64,000 bases of DNA from Xanthomonas nasturtii (GTDB taxonomy: Bacteria; Pseudomonadota; Gammaproteobacteria; Xanthomonadales; Xanthomonadaceae), in assembly GCF_001660815.1 (NCBI RefSeq), contig NZ_LYMI01000018.1, positions 1 through 64,000 on the forward strand. Reading direction: 5' to 3'. The notes beneath the pieces are model-generated. The model was given only the letters and a program-made list of their open reading frames with translations, was not told the DNA's origin and ran no database searches. The translations under genes and the position numbers were made by a program. This document shows positions 26,748 to 36,264 of the stretch, in pieces (the stretch's first letter is position 1; the number at the start of each line of letters is the position of its first letter).

Positions 26748-27703
26748 CGAGTTCCCCTAGAACGTGGCTGGCGCTCTCCCTCGCGCCAGGCCAGCAACAG
26801 TTCCGTCACTGCCAGGTCGGCGCGGACGGTGGTGCGCAGCAGGTCGCGGGTGCGGTTGGCGGCGTCGAACCAGGTCGCCAGCTTGTGCAACCGCGATGGA
26901 TCGGTCAAGCCGGCCGATGCCTGCGCCAGTGCCAGATCGGCGGCATGGCGCAGGCGTTGATCGGCCTGGCCGTCGTTGGTCCAGCGCTGCGCGACATCCA
27001 CCGCGCCGACGCGGCCGCTGGCGATCTGCTCCAGATCCTGCGCCACCGCACGCCGCACCGCCAGGCCGTCTTCGCGCAACCACTGCGCGGCAAGGCCTGG
27101 ATGGCCACGGGCGGCGTCCAGCGCCTCCTGCGCGACGCCTTCGTTGACGCCTTGCGACAGCAACCAGGCCAGCGCTTCGTGCGCCGGCGGCAGTTTGAAT
27201 TCCAGGCGCTGGCAGCGGCTGCGGATGGTCGCCGGCAAGCGCGCCGGCTGGGCGCTGATCAACCACAGATAGCGGCCCGGCGACGGCTCTTCCAGGGTCT
27301 TGAGCAAGGCATTGCAGGCAGCGCGATTGATCGCATCTGCCGGGTCCACGATCACCACCTGGGCAATGCCGTACTGCGGTGTGAGCGAGAGTTTTTGCGA
27401 AATCTCGCGCACCTGCTCGATGACGATCTCGGTACGCAGCTTGTCGCCGGTGCGATTGGGAATGAACGAGATCAGTTGCAGGTCCGGGTGGGTGCCGGCG
27501 GCGATCAACTGCCGCGTACGTTGCGCCAACGCCGGGTCCGGCGAACTGGCCAGCACATGCTCGGCCAACGCCAGGGCGACCGCGCGCTTGCCCAGCCCTT
27601 CCGGGCCGCAGATCAGCAACCCGTGTCCAAGCCGTCCGGCATCCAGCGCGGCCACGGTCTGGTCGAAGGCGCGTTGCTGCCAGGGCGAAAATGTGGCGGT
27701 CAT
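26744..27703 (-). CDS. holB: DNA polymerase III subunit delta-prime
   Basis: A 319-residue clamp-loader subunit. The AAA+ fold is recognisable (LLICGPEGLGKRAVALALAEH), with SRC-type sensor residues (RSRCQRLEF) and IVDPADAINRAACNALLKTLEEP. It forms the clamp loader with the DnaX product and the delta subunit. The start overlaps the mltG stop (ATGA) and its stop overlaps pilZ, so the three genes are translationally coupled. In E. coli tmk lies between mltG and holB; here tmk is absent from this position. Confidence 0.93.
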   Translation of the reverse strand: MTATFSPWQQRAFDQTVAALDAGRLGHGLLICGPEGLGKRAVALALAEHVLASSPDPALAQRTRQLIAAGTHPDLQLISFIPNRTGDKLRTEIVIEQVREISQKLSLTPQYGIAQVVIVDPADAINRAACNALLKTLEEPSPGRYLWLISAQPARLPATIRSRCQRLEFKLPPAHEALAWLLSQGVNEGVAQEALDAARGHPGLAAQWLREDGLAVRRAVAQDLEQIASGRVGAVDVAQRWTNDGQADQRLRHAADLALAQASAGLTDPSRLHKLATWFDAANRTRDLLRTTVRADLAVTELLLAWREGERQPRSRGTR

Positions 27704-28773
27704 GGCGTGGGCTCCGTTTGCGGGGCGCTCGGCAGGCGGCGGCGCCGCAGGTAACGCGCCACCGCCGCATTGTGCTCGGCCAGCGTGGCCGAGAACGCGT
27801 GCGCGCCGGTGCCATCGCCAACCGCGACGAAGTACAAGGCATCCCCGGGCGCAGGGCGCACCGCCGCCAGCAAGGCTTCACGGCCCGGCATGGCAATCGG
27901 CGTCGGCGTCAGGCCTGTGCGCGTATAGGTGTTGTACGGCGTGTCGGTGGTCAGGTCGCGACGGCGGATATTGCCGTCGTAGCTGCTGCCGATGCCGTAG
28001 ATCACGGTCGGGTCGGTCTGCAGCTTCATACCCCGCTGCAGGCGGCGCAGGAACACCCCGGCAATCAGCGGGCGCTCGGAGCCCAGGGCAGTTTCTTTTT
28101 CGATGATCGACGCCAGGATCAATGCCTGTTCCGGCGAGCCGAGCGGCAGATCGGGGGCGCGCTGTTCCCAGGCCTGCGCCAATGTCTTGTCCATGGCCGC
28201 GTGTGCGCGCTTGAGCACGTCCAGATCGCTGTCGCTGCGCTGGTAGAGATAGGTTTCCGGCAGGAAGCGCCCTTCCGGATGCTGCTTGGCAAATCCCAAC
28301 CGCGCCATCACAGCCGCATCGTCCAGCGCGCCGATGGAGTGCTGCAACGGCGTGGCGGTAGCCAGTGCCGCGCGCAATTGGCGGAAATTCCAGCCCTCCA
28401 CGATCGTGAAGCGGTACTGGATCACCCGGCCCTGGCGCATGCGCACGAGCAACTCGCGCGGCGACAAGGCCGGCGCCAGCGCATATTCGCCCACCTTGAG
28501 CTTGCCGGCCGCATCGACCTGGCGCGCGAGCAGCTGCCATTCCAGATCCGTGCCCTGCGCCACGCCGGCATCGCGCAACTTGCGTAGCGTGACATTGAGC
28601 GAATCGCCGGGCGCAATCACCACACTGGGCGCGCTCGCGCTCACTGGTGTATCGGCGAAGTGCAGGTAATGCCGCCACGCCACCACCGCGGCAATCGCCA
28701 GCAGCGCTGCGAGCAGCAATGCCGTGCCCAGCACGGCCAGACATCCGCGTTTGCCAGTCACCGCCACACCCAC
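27700..28773 (-). CDS. mltG: Endolytic murein transglycosylase MltG
   Basis: A 357-residue inner-membrane protein with one N-terminal membrane segment (about 13-33), a LysM-like region and the YceG domain. The catalytic Glu lies in ILASIIEKETALGSE. LPETYLY and QTDPTVIYG are further family motifs. It cleaves nascent glycan strands and so limits their length. The start is a GTG at 28773; nearby GTG codons a few residues in are alternatives. It lies 60 bases downstream of pabB. Older annotations of this family as aminodeoxychorismate lyase come only from neighbourhood. Confidence 0.92.
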   Translation of the reverse strand: MGVAVTGKRGCLAVLGTALLLAALLAIAAVVAWRHYLHFADTPVSASAPSVVIAPGDSLNVTLRKLRDAGVAQGTDLEWQLLARQVDAAGKLKVGEYALAPALSPRELLVRMRQGRVIQYRFTIVEGWNFRQLRAALATATPLQHSIGALDDAAVMARLGFAKQHPEGRFLPETYLYQRSDSDLDVLKRAHAAMDKTLAQAWEQRAPDLPLGSPEQALILASIIEKETALGSERPLIAGVFLRRLQRGMKLQTDPTVIYGIGSSYDGNIRRRDLTTDTPYNTYTRTGLTPTPIAMPGREALLAAVRPAPGDALYFVAVGDGTGAHAFSATLAEHNAAVARYLRRRRLPSAPQTEPTP

Positions 28774-28833
28774 CTCGTCATTGCCCCAGCGCCGCGCAGG
28801 ATACCGCGCGCCGGTGATGTCCCGTTGAAGCGC

Positions 28834-30189
28834 TCATGTCTGCTCGATCGCGCGCAACACGCCGCGCGCCTTGGCGCGGGTTTCGTCCAGCTCGCGCTGC
28901 GGGTCCGAATCCACCACGATCCCGGCGCCGGTGCGGAAACGCACCTGCTGGCCTGCGACTTCGGCGGTACGGATCAGGATATTCAGATCCATGTCGCCAT
29001 CGCGGTTGAGCCAGCCGAGTGCGCCGGTATAGGCGCCGCGCGCGGTCTGTTCGAGCTCGGCGATGATCTGCATGCAGCGCACCTTGGGGCAACCGGTGAT
29101 GGTGCCGCCGGGAAACACCGCCGCGATCACCGCGCCCGGGGTCACCCCGGCGCGCAGGCGGCCACGCACGTTACTGACGATGTGGTGCACATGCGCGTAG
29201 CTCTCCACGCACATCAGCTCGTCCACCTCCACCGTGCCGGGCGCGCAGAGGCGGCCCAGGTCGTTGCGCTCCAGATCGATCAGCATGACGTGCTCGGCGC
29301 GCTCCTTCGGATGGCCGACCAGCTCGCGGATGCGTGCGGCATCGTCGTCGCCGGCAAAGCGCGCGCGGGTGCCGGCGATCGGGCGCGTCTGCACCACATC
29401 GCCCTGCACCGACACCAGCCGTTCGGGCGAGGAGCTGGCTACCGCACGCCCGGCCGCCACAAACAGGCCGGCAAACGGTGCCGGATTTGCAGCACGCAAA
29501 CGCGCGTGCAGCGCGGCCGGGTCGACCACAGCAGCGAATACCGCATGCCAGGCGCGCGAGATATTGGCCTGGAAGACATCGCCGGCGCGCAGGTAATCGA
29601 GCACGCGCTCCACCGCGGCGGTGAAGCGCTCGGGCGCGTCTTCTTCCACCGCAACCGGCCCGCTCCACGCAGGCAACGGCGGCAGTGCAGCGCACGCAGC
29701 GATGTCGTCGTCGATCTGCTGCAGCAAGTCCTCGCGCCCCGCTTCGGCCAGCGCAACGCAGCGCCCTTCCACGCGGTCGCGCAATACCGCTGCCGGCGCG
29801 CGCAACGCCAGCGCAGTGGGCAAGCCATCGGTGCGCCCGGGCAGCTGCAGAATCGGTTCGACCTGCGCGGCCAGTTCGTAATCCAGCAGCACCGCCCAAC
29901 CGCCACGGAACGGCCATGGGTTTGCCGCATCGTGCGGCAGACGCTCGGCCTGCCAGGCGGCATCCAGCGCGTCCAGAAACGTGCATTCGCGTACCCGGCC
30001 CTCGCCATCGCGGGTGCGGCCATCGGCATCCAGCCGCAGGCTGGGGCCCTCTGCCAGCAGCAGCACATCCCAGCGCCCGTGGGCGGTGCCGGAGGCGCTG
30101 GATTCGAGCAGGGCAGGATAGCGCTGCGGTGCCAGCCGATGCAGCGCCAGCAGGTCGATGTCCGCGTGCAGTGATCGGGTAAGCGTCAT
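28834..30189 (-). CDS. pabB: Aminodeoxychorismate synthase component I
   Basis: A 451-residue chorismate-utilising enzyme that, with a glutamine amidotransferase, makes 4-amino-4-deoxychorismate for folate. The C-terminal catalytic half is well conserved (FQANISRAW, HVMLIDLERNDLGR, YAHVHHIVSNVRG, PGGTITGCPK, RTGAGIVVDSDP). At the position where E. coli PabB has a nucleophilic Lys (PIKGT) this protein has PIAGT, as in anthranilate synthase TrpE. The MDLNILIRT segment and the gene context (next to mltG) support PabB. It could in principle make anthranilate, but a dedicated TrpE would normally sit with trpG. Confidence 0.85.
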   Translation of the reverse strand: MTLTRSLHADIDLLALHRLAPQRYPALLESSASGTAHGRWDVLLLAEGPSLRLDADGRTRDGEGRVRECTFLDALDAAWQAERLPHDAANPWPFRGGWAVLLDYELAAQVEPILQLPGRTDGLPTALALRAPAAVLRDRVEGRCVALAEAGREDLLQQIDDDIAACAALPPLPAWSGPVAVEEDAPERFTAAVERVLDYLRAGDVFQANISRAWHAVFAAVVDPAALHARLRAANPAPFAGLFVAAGRAVASSSPERLVSVQGDVVQTRPIAGTRARFAGDDDAARIRELVGHPKERAEHVMLIDLERNDLGRLCAPGTVEVDELMCVESYAHVHHIVSNVRGRLRAGVTPGAVIAAVFPGGTITGCPKVRCMQIIAELEQTARGAYTGALGWLNRDGDMDLNILIRTAEVAGQQVRFRTGAGIVVDSDPQRELDETRAKARGVLRAIEQT

Positions 30190-30287
30190 CGGTCCGGCGT
30201 GGCGTAAGGTGCAGACGCGCGCCGCTACGGTAAACGCAGCGCGCGCGATGAGATGGATCGACTGTCATTCGGAAGCGGCAGCAGCGA

Positions 30288-30355
30288 CTGCCACGCGGAT
30301 GCATCACGCGTGGCAGCTGAGGCACATTGCACACCGTTTTCTGCGAAGAAAACGG
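30288..30355 (-). other. Two hairpins in the fabF-pabB gap
   Basis: The 175-base gap has two strong stem-loops. CTGCCACGCG/CGCGTGGCAG occupies 30288-30297 and 30307-30316. CCGTTTTCT/AGAAAACGG occupies 30334-30342 and 30347-30355 and lies ten bases past the fabF stop. Neither is followed by a clear T-run on the minus strand, so they may be processing or stability elements rather than terminators. Confidence 0.5.
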
Positions 30356-30364
30356 CGCATCGAC

Positions 30365-31600
30365 TCAGACGCGCTTGAACACCAGCGTGCCGTTGGTGCC
30401 GCCGAAACCGAAGCCGTTGGACATCACCGCGTCCACCTGCACCTCGCGCGCCACGTTCGGCACGTAATCCAGATCGCAGCCTTCGCTGGGTTCTTCCAGG
30501 TTGATGGTCGGCGGAATGATGCCGGTGTGCAGCGCCATCACCGAGAAGATCGCTTCCACACCGCCGGCCGCGCCAAGCAGATGACCTGTCATCGACTTGG
30601 TCGAGCTGACCATGGTCTTGTAGGCGTGGTCGCCCAGCGCGCGCTTCATCGCCAGCGTTTCGGCCAGATCGCCCAGCGGCGTGGAGGTGCCGTGCGCGTT
30701 GAGGTAACCGATCTGCTCGGGATTGAGCTTGGCATCGCGCATCGCTGCAACCATGCTGCGCGCCGCGCCTTCGCCGTCTTCGCTGGGGGCGGTCATGTGG
30801 AAGGCATCGGAACTGGCGCCGAAGCCGACCAGCTCGGCATAGATGCGCGCACCACGCGCCTTGGCGTGTTCGTACTCTTCCAGCACCAGCACGCCGGCGC
30901 CATCGCCCAGCACGAAACCATCGCGCTGCTTGTCCCAGGGACGCGATGCAGCGGTGGGGTCGTCGTTACGGGTGGACATTGCCTTCATCGCGCAGAAGCC
31001 GCCCACCGAACTCGGCGAGGAGCCGCGCTCGGCGCCGCCGGCCAGCATCGCGTCGGCATCGCCGTACTGGATCATCCGCATCGCGGTACCGATCGAATGG
31101 TTGGAGGTGGCGCACGCGGACACGGCCGAGAACGTCGGGCCCTTCAGGCCTTTGATCAGGCTGACCTGGCCCGGCAGCATATTGATGATGGTGCTGGGCA
31201 CATAGAACGGCGAAATCTTGCGCGCACCGCCCTCGTGGAATTTGATGGTCTGCTCTTCGATACCGAGCAGCCCGCCGATGCCGGAGCCGAGAATGGCACC
31301 GATGCGTTCGGCATTGCTTTCGTCGATTTCCAGCCCGGAATCGTCCAGCGCCATGAACGAGGCGCCGACACCGTAGTGGATGAACGAATCCATCTTCTTG
31401 ACGTCCTTGGCGGACACAAAAAGCGTGGGGTCGAAATTCTTGATTTCACCGGCGATCTTGGTGGTGAACTGCGAGGCATCGATCTGCGTGATCGGGCCAA
31501 TGCCGGAGCGCCCGTGGATGATTCCATCCCAGCTGCTGGCCAGATCATTGCCCAGCGGCGACACCATGCCCATGCCGGTAACGACAACACGACGACTCAT
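30365..31600 (-). CDS. fabF: 3-oxoacyl-[acyl-carrier-protein] synthase II
   Basis: KASII, 411 residues, elongates acyl-ACP with malonyl-ACP. The catalytic Cys lies in [12 protein letters not shown], and the two His in [11 protein letters not shown] and [13 protein letters not shown]. The ATG at 31600 has GAGGAGA in front. It follows acpP by 140 bases that include a terminator-like hairpin, so transcription into fabF may be reduced or independent of acpP. Confidence 0.96.
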   Translation of the reverse strand: MSRRVVVTGMGMVSPLGNDLASSWDGIIHGRSGIGPITQIDASQFTTKIAGEIKNFDPTLFVSAKDVKKMDSFIHYGVGASFMALDDSGLEIDESNAERIGAILGSGIGGLLGIEEQTIKFHEGGARKISPFYVPSTIINMLPGQVSLIKGLKGPTFSAVSACATSNHSIGTAMRMIQYGDADAMLAGGAERGSSPSSVGGFCAMKAMSTRNDDPTAASRPWDKQRDGFVLGDGAGVLVLEEYEHAKARGARIYAELVGFGASSDAFHMTAPSEDGEGAARSMVAAMRDAKLNPEQIGYLNAHGTSTPLGDLAETLAMKRALGDHAYKTMVSSTKSMTGHLLGAAGGVEAIFSVMALHTGIIPPTINLEEPSEGCDLDYVPNVAREVQVDAVMSNGFGFGGTNGTLVFKRV

Positions 31601-31654
31601 TGCAGATCTCCTCACCACGGAACGAACGGTGCTTGCGGTTTGCGGGTGACGCGT

Positions 31655-31682
31655 AAAAACACAGGGCCGCATCAGCGGCCCC
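31655..31682 (-). terminator. Terminator-like hairpin between acpP and fabF
   Basis: On the minus strand GGGCCGC (loop TGAT) GCGGCCC is followed by TGTGTTTTT. Arms are at 31664-31670 and 31675-31681. It could end short, abundant acpP transcripts while allowing partial readthrough into fabF. Confidence 0.65.
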
Positions 31683-31740
31683 ATGGAATGTCTGACGCGG
31701 CAGCGGCTTGACGCGCGCCGCCACGATCAGGGACAACGCA

Positions 31741-31980
31741 TCAGCTCTTGACGTGAGACTTGACGTAGTCGATCGCCTGCTGCACCGAGGTGATCTTCTC
31801 GGCCTCTTCGTCCGGGATCTCGCACTCGAACTCTTCTTCCAGCGCCATCACCAGCTCGACGGTGTCCAGCGAGTCGGCACCCAGGTCATCGACGAACGAT
31901 GCGCTGGTGGTGACTTCCTCTTCCTTGACGCCGAGTTGTTCGACGACGATTTTCTTGACGCGTTCTTCGATGGTGCTCAT
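31741..31980 (-). CDS. acpP: Acyl carrier protein
   Basis: A 79-residue acidic protein that carries growing acyl chains on a phosphopantetheine attached to Ser in [35 protein letters not shown] is the typical start. It lies between fabG and fabF. Terminator-like hairpins stand on both sides (32016-32043 upstream, 31655-31682 downstream), suggesting that a separate acpP transcript is produced at higher level. Confidence 0.98.
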   Translation of the reverse strand: MSTIEERVKKIVVEQLGVKEEEVTTSASFVDDLGADSLDTVELVMALEEEFECEIPDEEAEKITSVQQAIDYVKSHVKS

Positions 31981-32015
31981 TGGGGATATCGCTCCAGATG
32001 GAGTAGTGGTGGTAC

Positions 32016-32043
32016 AAAAAAACGCCATCGCCGCTGCGATGGC
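32016..32043 (-). terminator. Terminator-like hairpin upstream of acpP
   Basis: On the minus strand GCCATCGCAGCGGCGATGGC (arms within 32024-32043) is followed by GTTTTTTT. It lies between the fabG stop and the acpP start, 36 bases before acpP, and may be an attenuator for readthrough from fabG. Confidence 0.75.
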
Positions 32044-32135
32044 CGCGTTGGATAGTGTAGTGGAAGCGCCCGAGCCTTGCATTGCATCACAAGTCCCGGC
32101 CGATCAACCACTTAGCGCCTCCCGGCGCCGCACGC

Positions 32136-32879
32136 TCACGGCATGTACATGCCGCCGTTGACGTGCAGGGTCTCGCCGGTGATGTAGCGTGCGGTCGGGC
32201 CAGCCAGGAATGCCACCGCATTGGCGATGTCTTCCGGGACGCCCAGATGCCCCAGCGCGATCTGCTGCAGCAAGGCGGTCTTGGCCTCGTCCGGCAGCGC
32301 CTTGGTCATGTCGGTGTCGATGAAACCGGGCGCCACCACATTCACGGTGACTCCGCGCGAGCCGATTTCCTTGGCCAGCGACTTGGAGAACGCAATGATG
32401 CCGGCCTTGGCCGCGGCGTAGTTGGTCTGGCCCGGATTACCGGTCACCCCGACCACCGAGGCGATATTGACGATACGGCCCTTGCGCGCCTTCATCATGC
32501 CGCGCATCACCGCCTTGGAGGTGCGGAACACGCTGGTCAGGTTGGTGTCGATGATGGCCTGCCAGTCGTCGTCCTTCATCCGCATCAACAGATTGTCGCG
32601 GGTGATGCCGGCGTTGTTGACCAGGATCGAAATCGCGCCGAACTCCTTGCCGATCGCATCGATCAGGCCATCGACCGCTGCCGCATCGGTGACGTTGAGT
32701 TCGCGACCATGCCCGCCGTGGGCGGCCAGGCGCTCGCCGATTGCCGTAGCGCCGGAGGCCGACGTGGCAGTGCCGATAACGGTGGCGCCCTGGGCAGCCA
32801 GCGTGTCGGCAATGGCCGCGCCGATCCCGCGGCTGGCACCGGTGACGAGGGCGATTTCTCCCTGCAGAAGCTTGCTCAT
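32136..32879 (-). CDS. fabG: 3-oxoacyl-[acyl-carrier-protein] reductase
   Basis: A 247-residue short-chain dehydrogenase that uses NADPH to reduce 3-ketoacyl-ACP. It has the nucleotide-binding TGASRGIG, NNAGITRD, and the catalytic Ser and YAAAKAG (Tyr-x3-Lys) in IASVVGVTGNPGQTNYAAAKAG. The start at ATG 32879 has GAGGAA upstream. It lies between fabD and acpP. Confidence 0.97.
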   Translation of the reverse strand: MSKLLQGEIALVTGASRGIGAAIADTLAAQGATVIGTATSASGATAIGERLAAHGGHGRELNVTDAAAVDGLIDAIGKEFGAISILVNNAGITRDNLLMRMKDDDWQAIIDTNLTSVFRTSKAVMRGMMKARKGRIVNIASVVGVTGNPGQTNYAAAKAGIIAFSKSLAKEIGSRGVTVNVVAPGFIDTDMTKALPDEAKTALLQQIALGHLGVPEDIANAVAFLAGPTARYITGETLHVNGGMYMP

Positions 32880-32961
32880 GAATGCTGTTCCTCGAAGGGG
32901 GACGTCGCAACCGGGGCTGCGAACGTCGAGGGGTGCCGGCATGACCGGCAACGGCGTTGGA

Positions 32962-33906
32962 TCAGTGCGCCCACGCGTCGAGCGCACCGGCATAGTCGGA
33001 AGGCATTGCCAGCGGGCGCGCATCCAGGCTCTTGTCGATACGCTTGATCAGCCCGCTCAGCACCTTGCCCGGGCCGCACTCGGCAACCCGTGTGATGCCC
33101 TGGGAGGCCAGCGCCTGCACGCACCCGGTCCATTGCACCGGCAGATACAGCTGCTCGGCCAGCGCCTGGCGGATTGCGGCGCTGCCCTCGTGCACACGCG
33201 CATCGACGTTCTGCACCACCGGAATCTGCGGCGTCTGCCAGCTCAGCCCGGCCATTGCTTCGGCCAGCTGATTGGCGGCATCGCGCATCAGCGGGGTGTG
33301 CGAGGGCACGCTCACTGCCAGCTTGACCGCCTTGCGCACGCCGCGCTCGGCCAGCAATGCCAGCGCGCGGTCCACTGCGGCGGCATCGCCACCGATCACG
33401 ATCTGGCCGGGCGAATTGAAATTGGCCGGCACCACCACCTGGCTGGCTGCCGCTTCGGCGCAGACCTCCAGCACCACGGCGTCTTCGGCGCCCAGCACCG
33501 CCGCCATCGCGCCAACGCCCGCCGGCGCGGCGGCCTGCATGAACTGGCCGCGCAGCCGCACCAGGTGCGCGCCATCGTGCAGCGACAAGGCCCCAGAGGC
33601 GACCAGGGCGGTGTATTCGCCCAGGCTGTGACCGGCCAGCAGCGCCGGGCGCTGCCCGCGCTGGGCAGTCCACAAACGCCACACCGCCACACCTGCGGCG
33701 AGCAAGGCCGGCTGGGTGTATTCGGTGCGGTTGAGCATTTCTTCCGGGCCGCTCTGGGACAGCGCCCACAAGTCGACGCCAGCGCCTTCGGAGGCTTCGG
33801 CAAACGTTTCGCGGATCTGCGGATGCAATTCGGACAGTTCGGCCAGCATGCCCAAGGACTGCGAGCCCTGGCCGGGAAACACGAAGGCGAGAGTGGATTC
33901 GGTCAC
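32962..33906 (-). CDS. fabD: Malonyl-CoA:ACP transacylase
   Basis: A 314-residue transacylase that loads malonyl groups onto ACP. FPGQGSQSLGM is the N-terminal signature, GHSLGEYTAL carries the nucleophilic Ser, and PSHTPLM the catalytic His. The start codon is GTG at 33906. It lies 82 bases before fabG. The gap to fabH is unusually long at 363 bases. Confidence 0.96.
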   Translation of the reverse strand: MTESTLAFVFPGQGSQSLGMLAELSELHPQIRETFAEASEGAGVDLWALSQSGPEEMLNRTEYTQPALLAAGVAVWRLWTAQRGQRPALLAGHSLGEYTALVASGALSLHDGAHLVRLRGQFMQAAAPAGVGAMAAVLGAEDAVVLEVCAEAAASQVVVPANFNSPGQIVIGGDAAAVDRALALLAERGVRKAVKLAVSVPSHTPLMRDAANQLAEAMAGLSWQTPQIPVVQNVDARVHEGSAAIRQALAEQLYLPVQWTGCVQALASQGITRVAECGPGKVLSGLIKRIDKSLDARPLAMPSDYAGALDAWAH

Positions 33907-34269
33907 GCGTTGCTGCCTGCAAAAATCGAGCCGGGATCATACGTGCGAAATCGCCCTGGCGTCTGTACTGCCGCGTATGCAGGGGCCGTCGGGGCGGGGC
34001 CCGAAGTCGCAAAACCGCGCGCCGGTTCGGTCCGGATCGGGCATGCAATCGCATCCGCCACGCAGGTGCGCGGCAGTGCGGGTCGATATCGAAAGCACCG
34101 CCGGCGAACGCGGCAGCGCCTGGGACCTCAGTAGCCACCAACAAACGTAGCGAGCGAGGTCAGGTGGGTGTGGAGGGCAGCGAAGAAACCGGAGTGTACG
34201 AGTTGTACTTGCCCACCGAGCACCGGCCGCGCCCGCCTGGCGGCAGCGCAGCAGTATTGTTAGCTACCC
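33907..34269. other. Gap between fabH and fabD, no gene seen
   Basis: About 360 bases without a plausible frame in a gene cluster that is otherwise tightly packed. It may contain a second promoter for fabD and downstream genes. A stretch near 34135-34230 (CGTAGCGAGCGAGGTCAGG ... GAAACCGGAGTGTACG) looks like conserved non-coding sequence, but I cannot assign it. Confidence 0.4.
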
Positions 34270-35247
34270 TCAGTAGCGCAGCAGCGCCGAGCCCCAGGTA
34301 AATCCACCACCGAAGGCTTCCAGCAGCAGCAATTGGCCACGCTGCACGCGGCCCGAGCGCACCGCCTCATCCAGCGCCAGCGGCACCGAGGCCGACGAGG
34401 TGTTGCCGTGGCGATCCACGGTGACCACCACCTGCTCCATCGGCAGGTCCAGCCGCTTGGCGGTGGCCTCGATGATGCGCAGGTTGGCCTGATGCGGGAT
34501 CAGCCAGTCCAGGTCGTGCTTGTCGTAGCCGTTGGCGGCCAGGGTCTCATCGACCACCGAATCCAGCGCCTTGACCGCGTACTTGAACACGTCGTTGCCC
34601 TTCATCAGCAACGCGCCGCCGCCATTCTTGCCTTCGCCAAAGCCGACCGACACACCCACCGGGTCCCACAGCAGCTCTTTCTTGCTGCCATCGGCATGCA
34701 GATGGGTGCTGAGGATGCCGGTTTCTTCATCGGCCTTGAGGATTACCGCGCCGGCACCGTCGCCGAACAGCACGCAGGTGGTGCGGTCGGTCCAGTCGAC
34801 GATACGGGTCAGCGTCTCTGCGCCAACCACCAGCACGGTCTTGGCGTCGCCACTGCGCACGAACTTGTCGGCCACGCTGAGCGCGTAGACAAAGCCCGAG
34901 CAGGCGGCGTTGACGTCCATCGCACCGCAACCGACGTTGCCCAGCCGCGCCTGCAGCAGGCAGGCCGTGGACGGGAAGATCAGGTCCGGGGTGGTGGTGC
35001 CGATGACGATCAGGTCGATCTCGTCGGCGGTGACGCCGGCCGCTTCCATCGCCTTCAGCGAGGCGAAATACGCCAGATCGCTGGTGGTCTGGTCGTCGGC
35101 GACGATGTGGCGCTCTCGGATACCAGTGCGCGAGAAGATCCATTCATCGCTGGTGTCGACGATCTTGGACATATCGTCGTTGGTCAACACCTTTTCGGGC
35201 AAATAGCTACCCGTGCCCGCGATTCTGGAATAGATCCGCTTGCTCAT
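34270..35247 (-). CDS. fabH: 3-oxoacyl-[acyl-carrier-protein] synthase III
   Basis: KASIII, 325 residues, starts fatty-acid synthesis by joining an acyl-CoA primer to malonyl-ACP. The triad is visible: Cys in [13 protein letters not shown], His in [11 protein letters not shown] and Asn in [12 protein letters not shown]. The ATG 35247 is preceded by AGGAAACAGT. The plsX gene that often lies between rpmF and fabH is absent here. Confidence 0.96.
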   Translation of the reverse strand: MSKRIYSRIAGTGSYLPEKVLTNDDMSKIVDTSDEWIFSRTGIRERHIVADDQTTSDLAYFASLKAMEAAGVTADEIDLIVIGTTTPDLIFPSTACLLQARLGNVGCGAMDVNAACSGFVYALSVADKFVRSGDAKTVLVVGAETLTRIVDWTDRTTCVLFGDGAGAVILKADEETGILSTHLHADGSKKELLWDPVGVSVGFGEGKNGGGALLMKGNDVFKYAVKALDSVVDETLAANGYDKHDLDWLIPHQANLRIIEATAKRLDLPMEQVVVTVDRHGNTSSASVPLALDEAVRSGRVQRGQLLLLEAFGGGFTWGSALLRY

Positions 35248-35337
35248 ACTGTTTCCTGTTGCAAGAGCCGCGGTGACCGGCGGCTCCGGAAGAAGCGAGG
35301 GTCGCCCGGCCGCGTCGAGCGCGGCGGGCGCCACGAA

Positions 35338-35532
35338 TCAATCTTCTTGGACGGCCGACGACTTGGTCGTGATCACCTTCTTGCCGCGGTAGTAACCGTC
35401 AGCGGTGATGTGGTGGCGCAGATGGATCTCGCCGCTGGTCGGGTCGGTCGACAACTGCTTGGCGGTGAGGGCATCGTGCGAACGACGCTGGCCGCGACGG
35501 GACGGGGTGACACGGGATTTCTGCACAGCCAT
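35338..35532 (-). CDS. rpmF: 50S ribosomal protein L32
   Basis: A 64-residue basic protein beginning [20 protein letters not shown], the classical L32 start, and cotranscribed with yceD upstream. The zinc-finger cysteines of some L32 forms are absent, so it is the non-zinc type. Confidence 0.97.
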   Translation of the reverse strand: MAVQKSRVTPSRRGQRRSHDALTAKQLSTDPTSGEIHLRHHITADGYYRGKKVITTKSSAVQED

Positions 35533-35629
35533 GGGGTTGCTCCAACTTTAGTTCGATAACTTGTCTGTTGAGTCGAACAGCACGCTCTACGCCCGCGTCG
35601 ACCTGTCTTACCGCCCTTAACAGCGGCGG

Positions 35630-36139
35630 TTACTGTTTCTTCAACGCTGCCAGCGCCGCGAACGGGCTGGCCTTGTCTTGCTCTTCCTGGGTCGGAACCC
35701 ATTCGGCATCGATCGCTTCGCTACCCGGCGCCATCGGCACCACTGGTACCGAGAGCACCAGTTCGTCTTCGACCATGTCTACGGCCCGCAGCATGCCATC
35801 TTCCGGAACCAGCAACGCTTCGTACTCGGCCGGCAATGCGGCTTCGTCGGCTTCGTCACGGATCAAACCAAGACGCTGTCTGATTTGCACCGGGTACAGA
35901 AAACGCTGCAGGCTACGCTGGCAGGCCAGCGGAAGCTCGACATCGATGCTGAGTTCGACATAGGCGACCTTGAGCAGATCGTCCTGGTCGAACTGGAGCG
36001 AATAGACACATTCACCCTCGGTATCGACAAGGCTTCCTTGCAGACGGGTCATCGCAGAGAGCGGGATGCGGCCATCGAAGCGCCTGCGCGCTGCGACCAT
36101 CCGCCAAGCATCCAGCATTTCGGGTACGTTCGCGGACAT
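35630..36139 (-). CDS. yceD: YceD/DUF177 family protein (23S rRNA accumulation protein)
   Basis: A 169-residue acidic protein of the DUF177 family, associated with 23S rRNA processing or accumulation. The context yceD-rpmF is conserved in most bacteria. I start at ATG 36139 (MSANVPEMLDAWRMVAARRRF); the ribosome site is weak. It should be the first gene of the long operon running to pilZ. The promoter should lie in the 125 bases shared with the divergent maf gene. Confidence 0.9.
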   Translation of the reverse strand: MSANVPEMLDAWRMVAARRRFDGRIPLSAMTRLQGSLVDTEGECVYSLQFDQDDLLKVAYVELSIDVELPLACQRSLQRFLYPVQIRQRLGLIRDEADEAALPAEYEALLVPEDGMLRAVDMVEDELVLSVPVVPMAPGSEAIDAEWVPTQEEQDKASPFAALAALKKQ

Positions 36140-36264
36140 AAGCCGCAGAATGTTAAAGACCCGCAGCGGCCCTGTCAAATGGCCCATTCATTGGGCCCCA
36201 TTGATGCAATTGCCGTGTAGCGTGTAGGGCGGCAGACTCCCCTGCCCGCCCCCAGCAGCACGCC

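Noticed and set aside
27700-28773. Aminodeoxychorismate lyase (pabC) for the gene beside pabB
   Set aside because: The sequence is a membrane-anchored YceG/MltG protein with catalytic Glu, not a PLP-dependent PabC.
28660-30174. Plus-strand open frame of about 504 codons opposite pabB and the mltG start
   Set aside because: Antisense to conserved PabB; no recognisable motif or ribosome site.
32876-34144. Long minus-strand frame overlapping fabD
   Set aside because: It lies in another frame over fabD, with Arg/Ala-rich composition and no motif.
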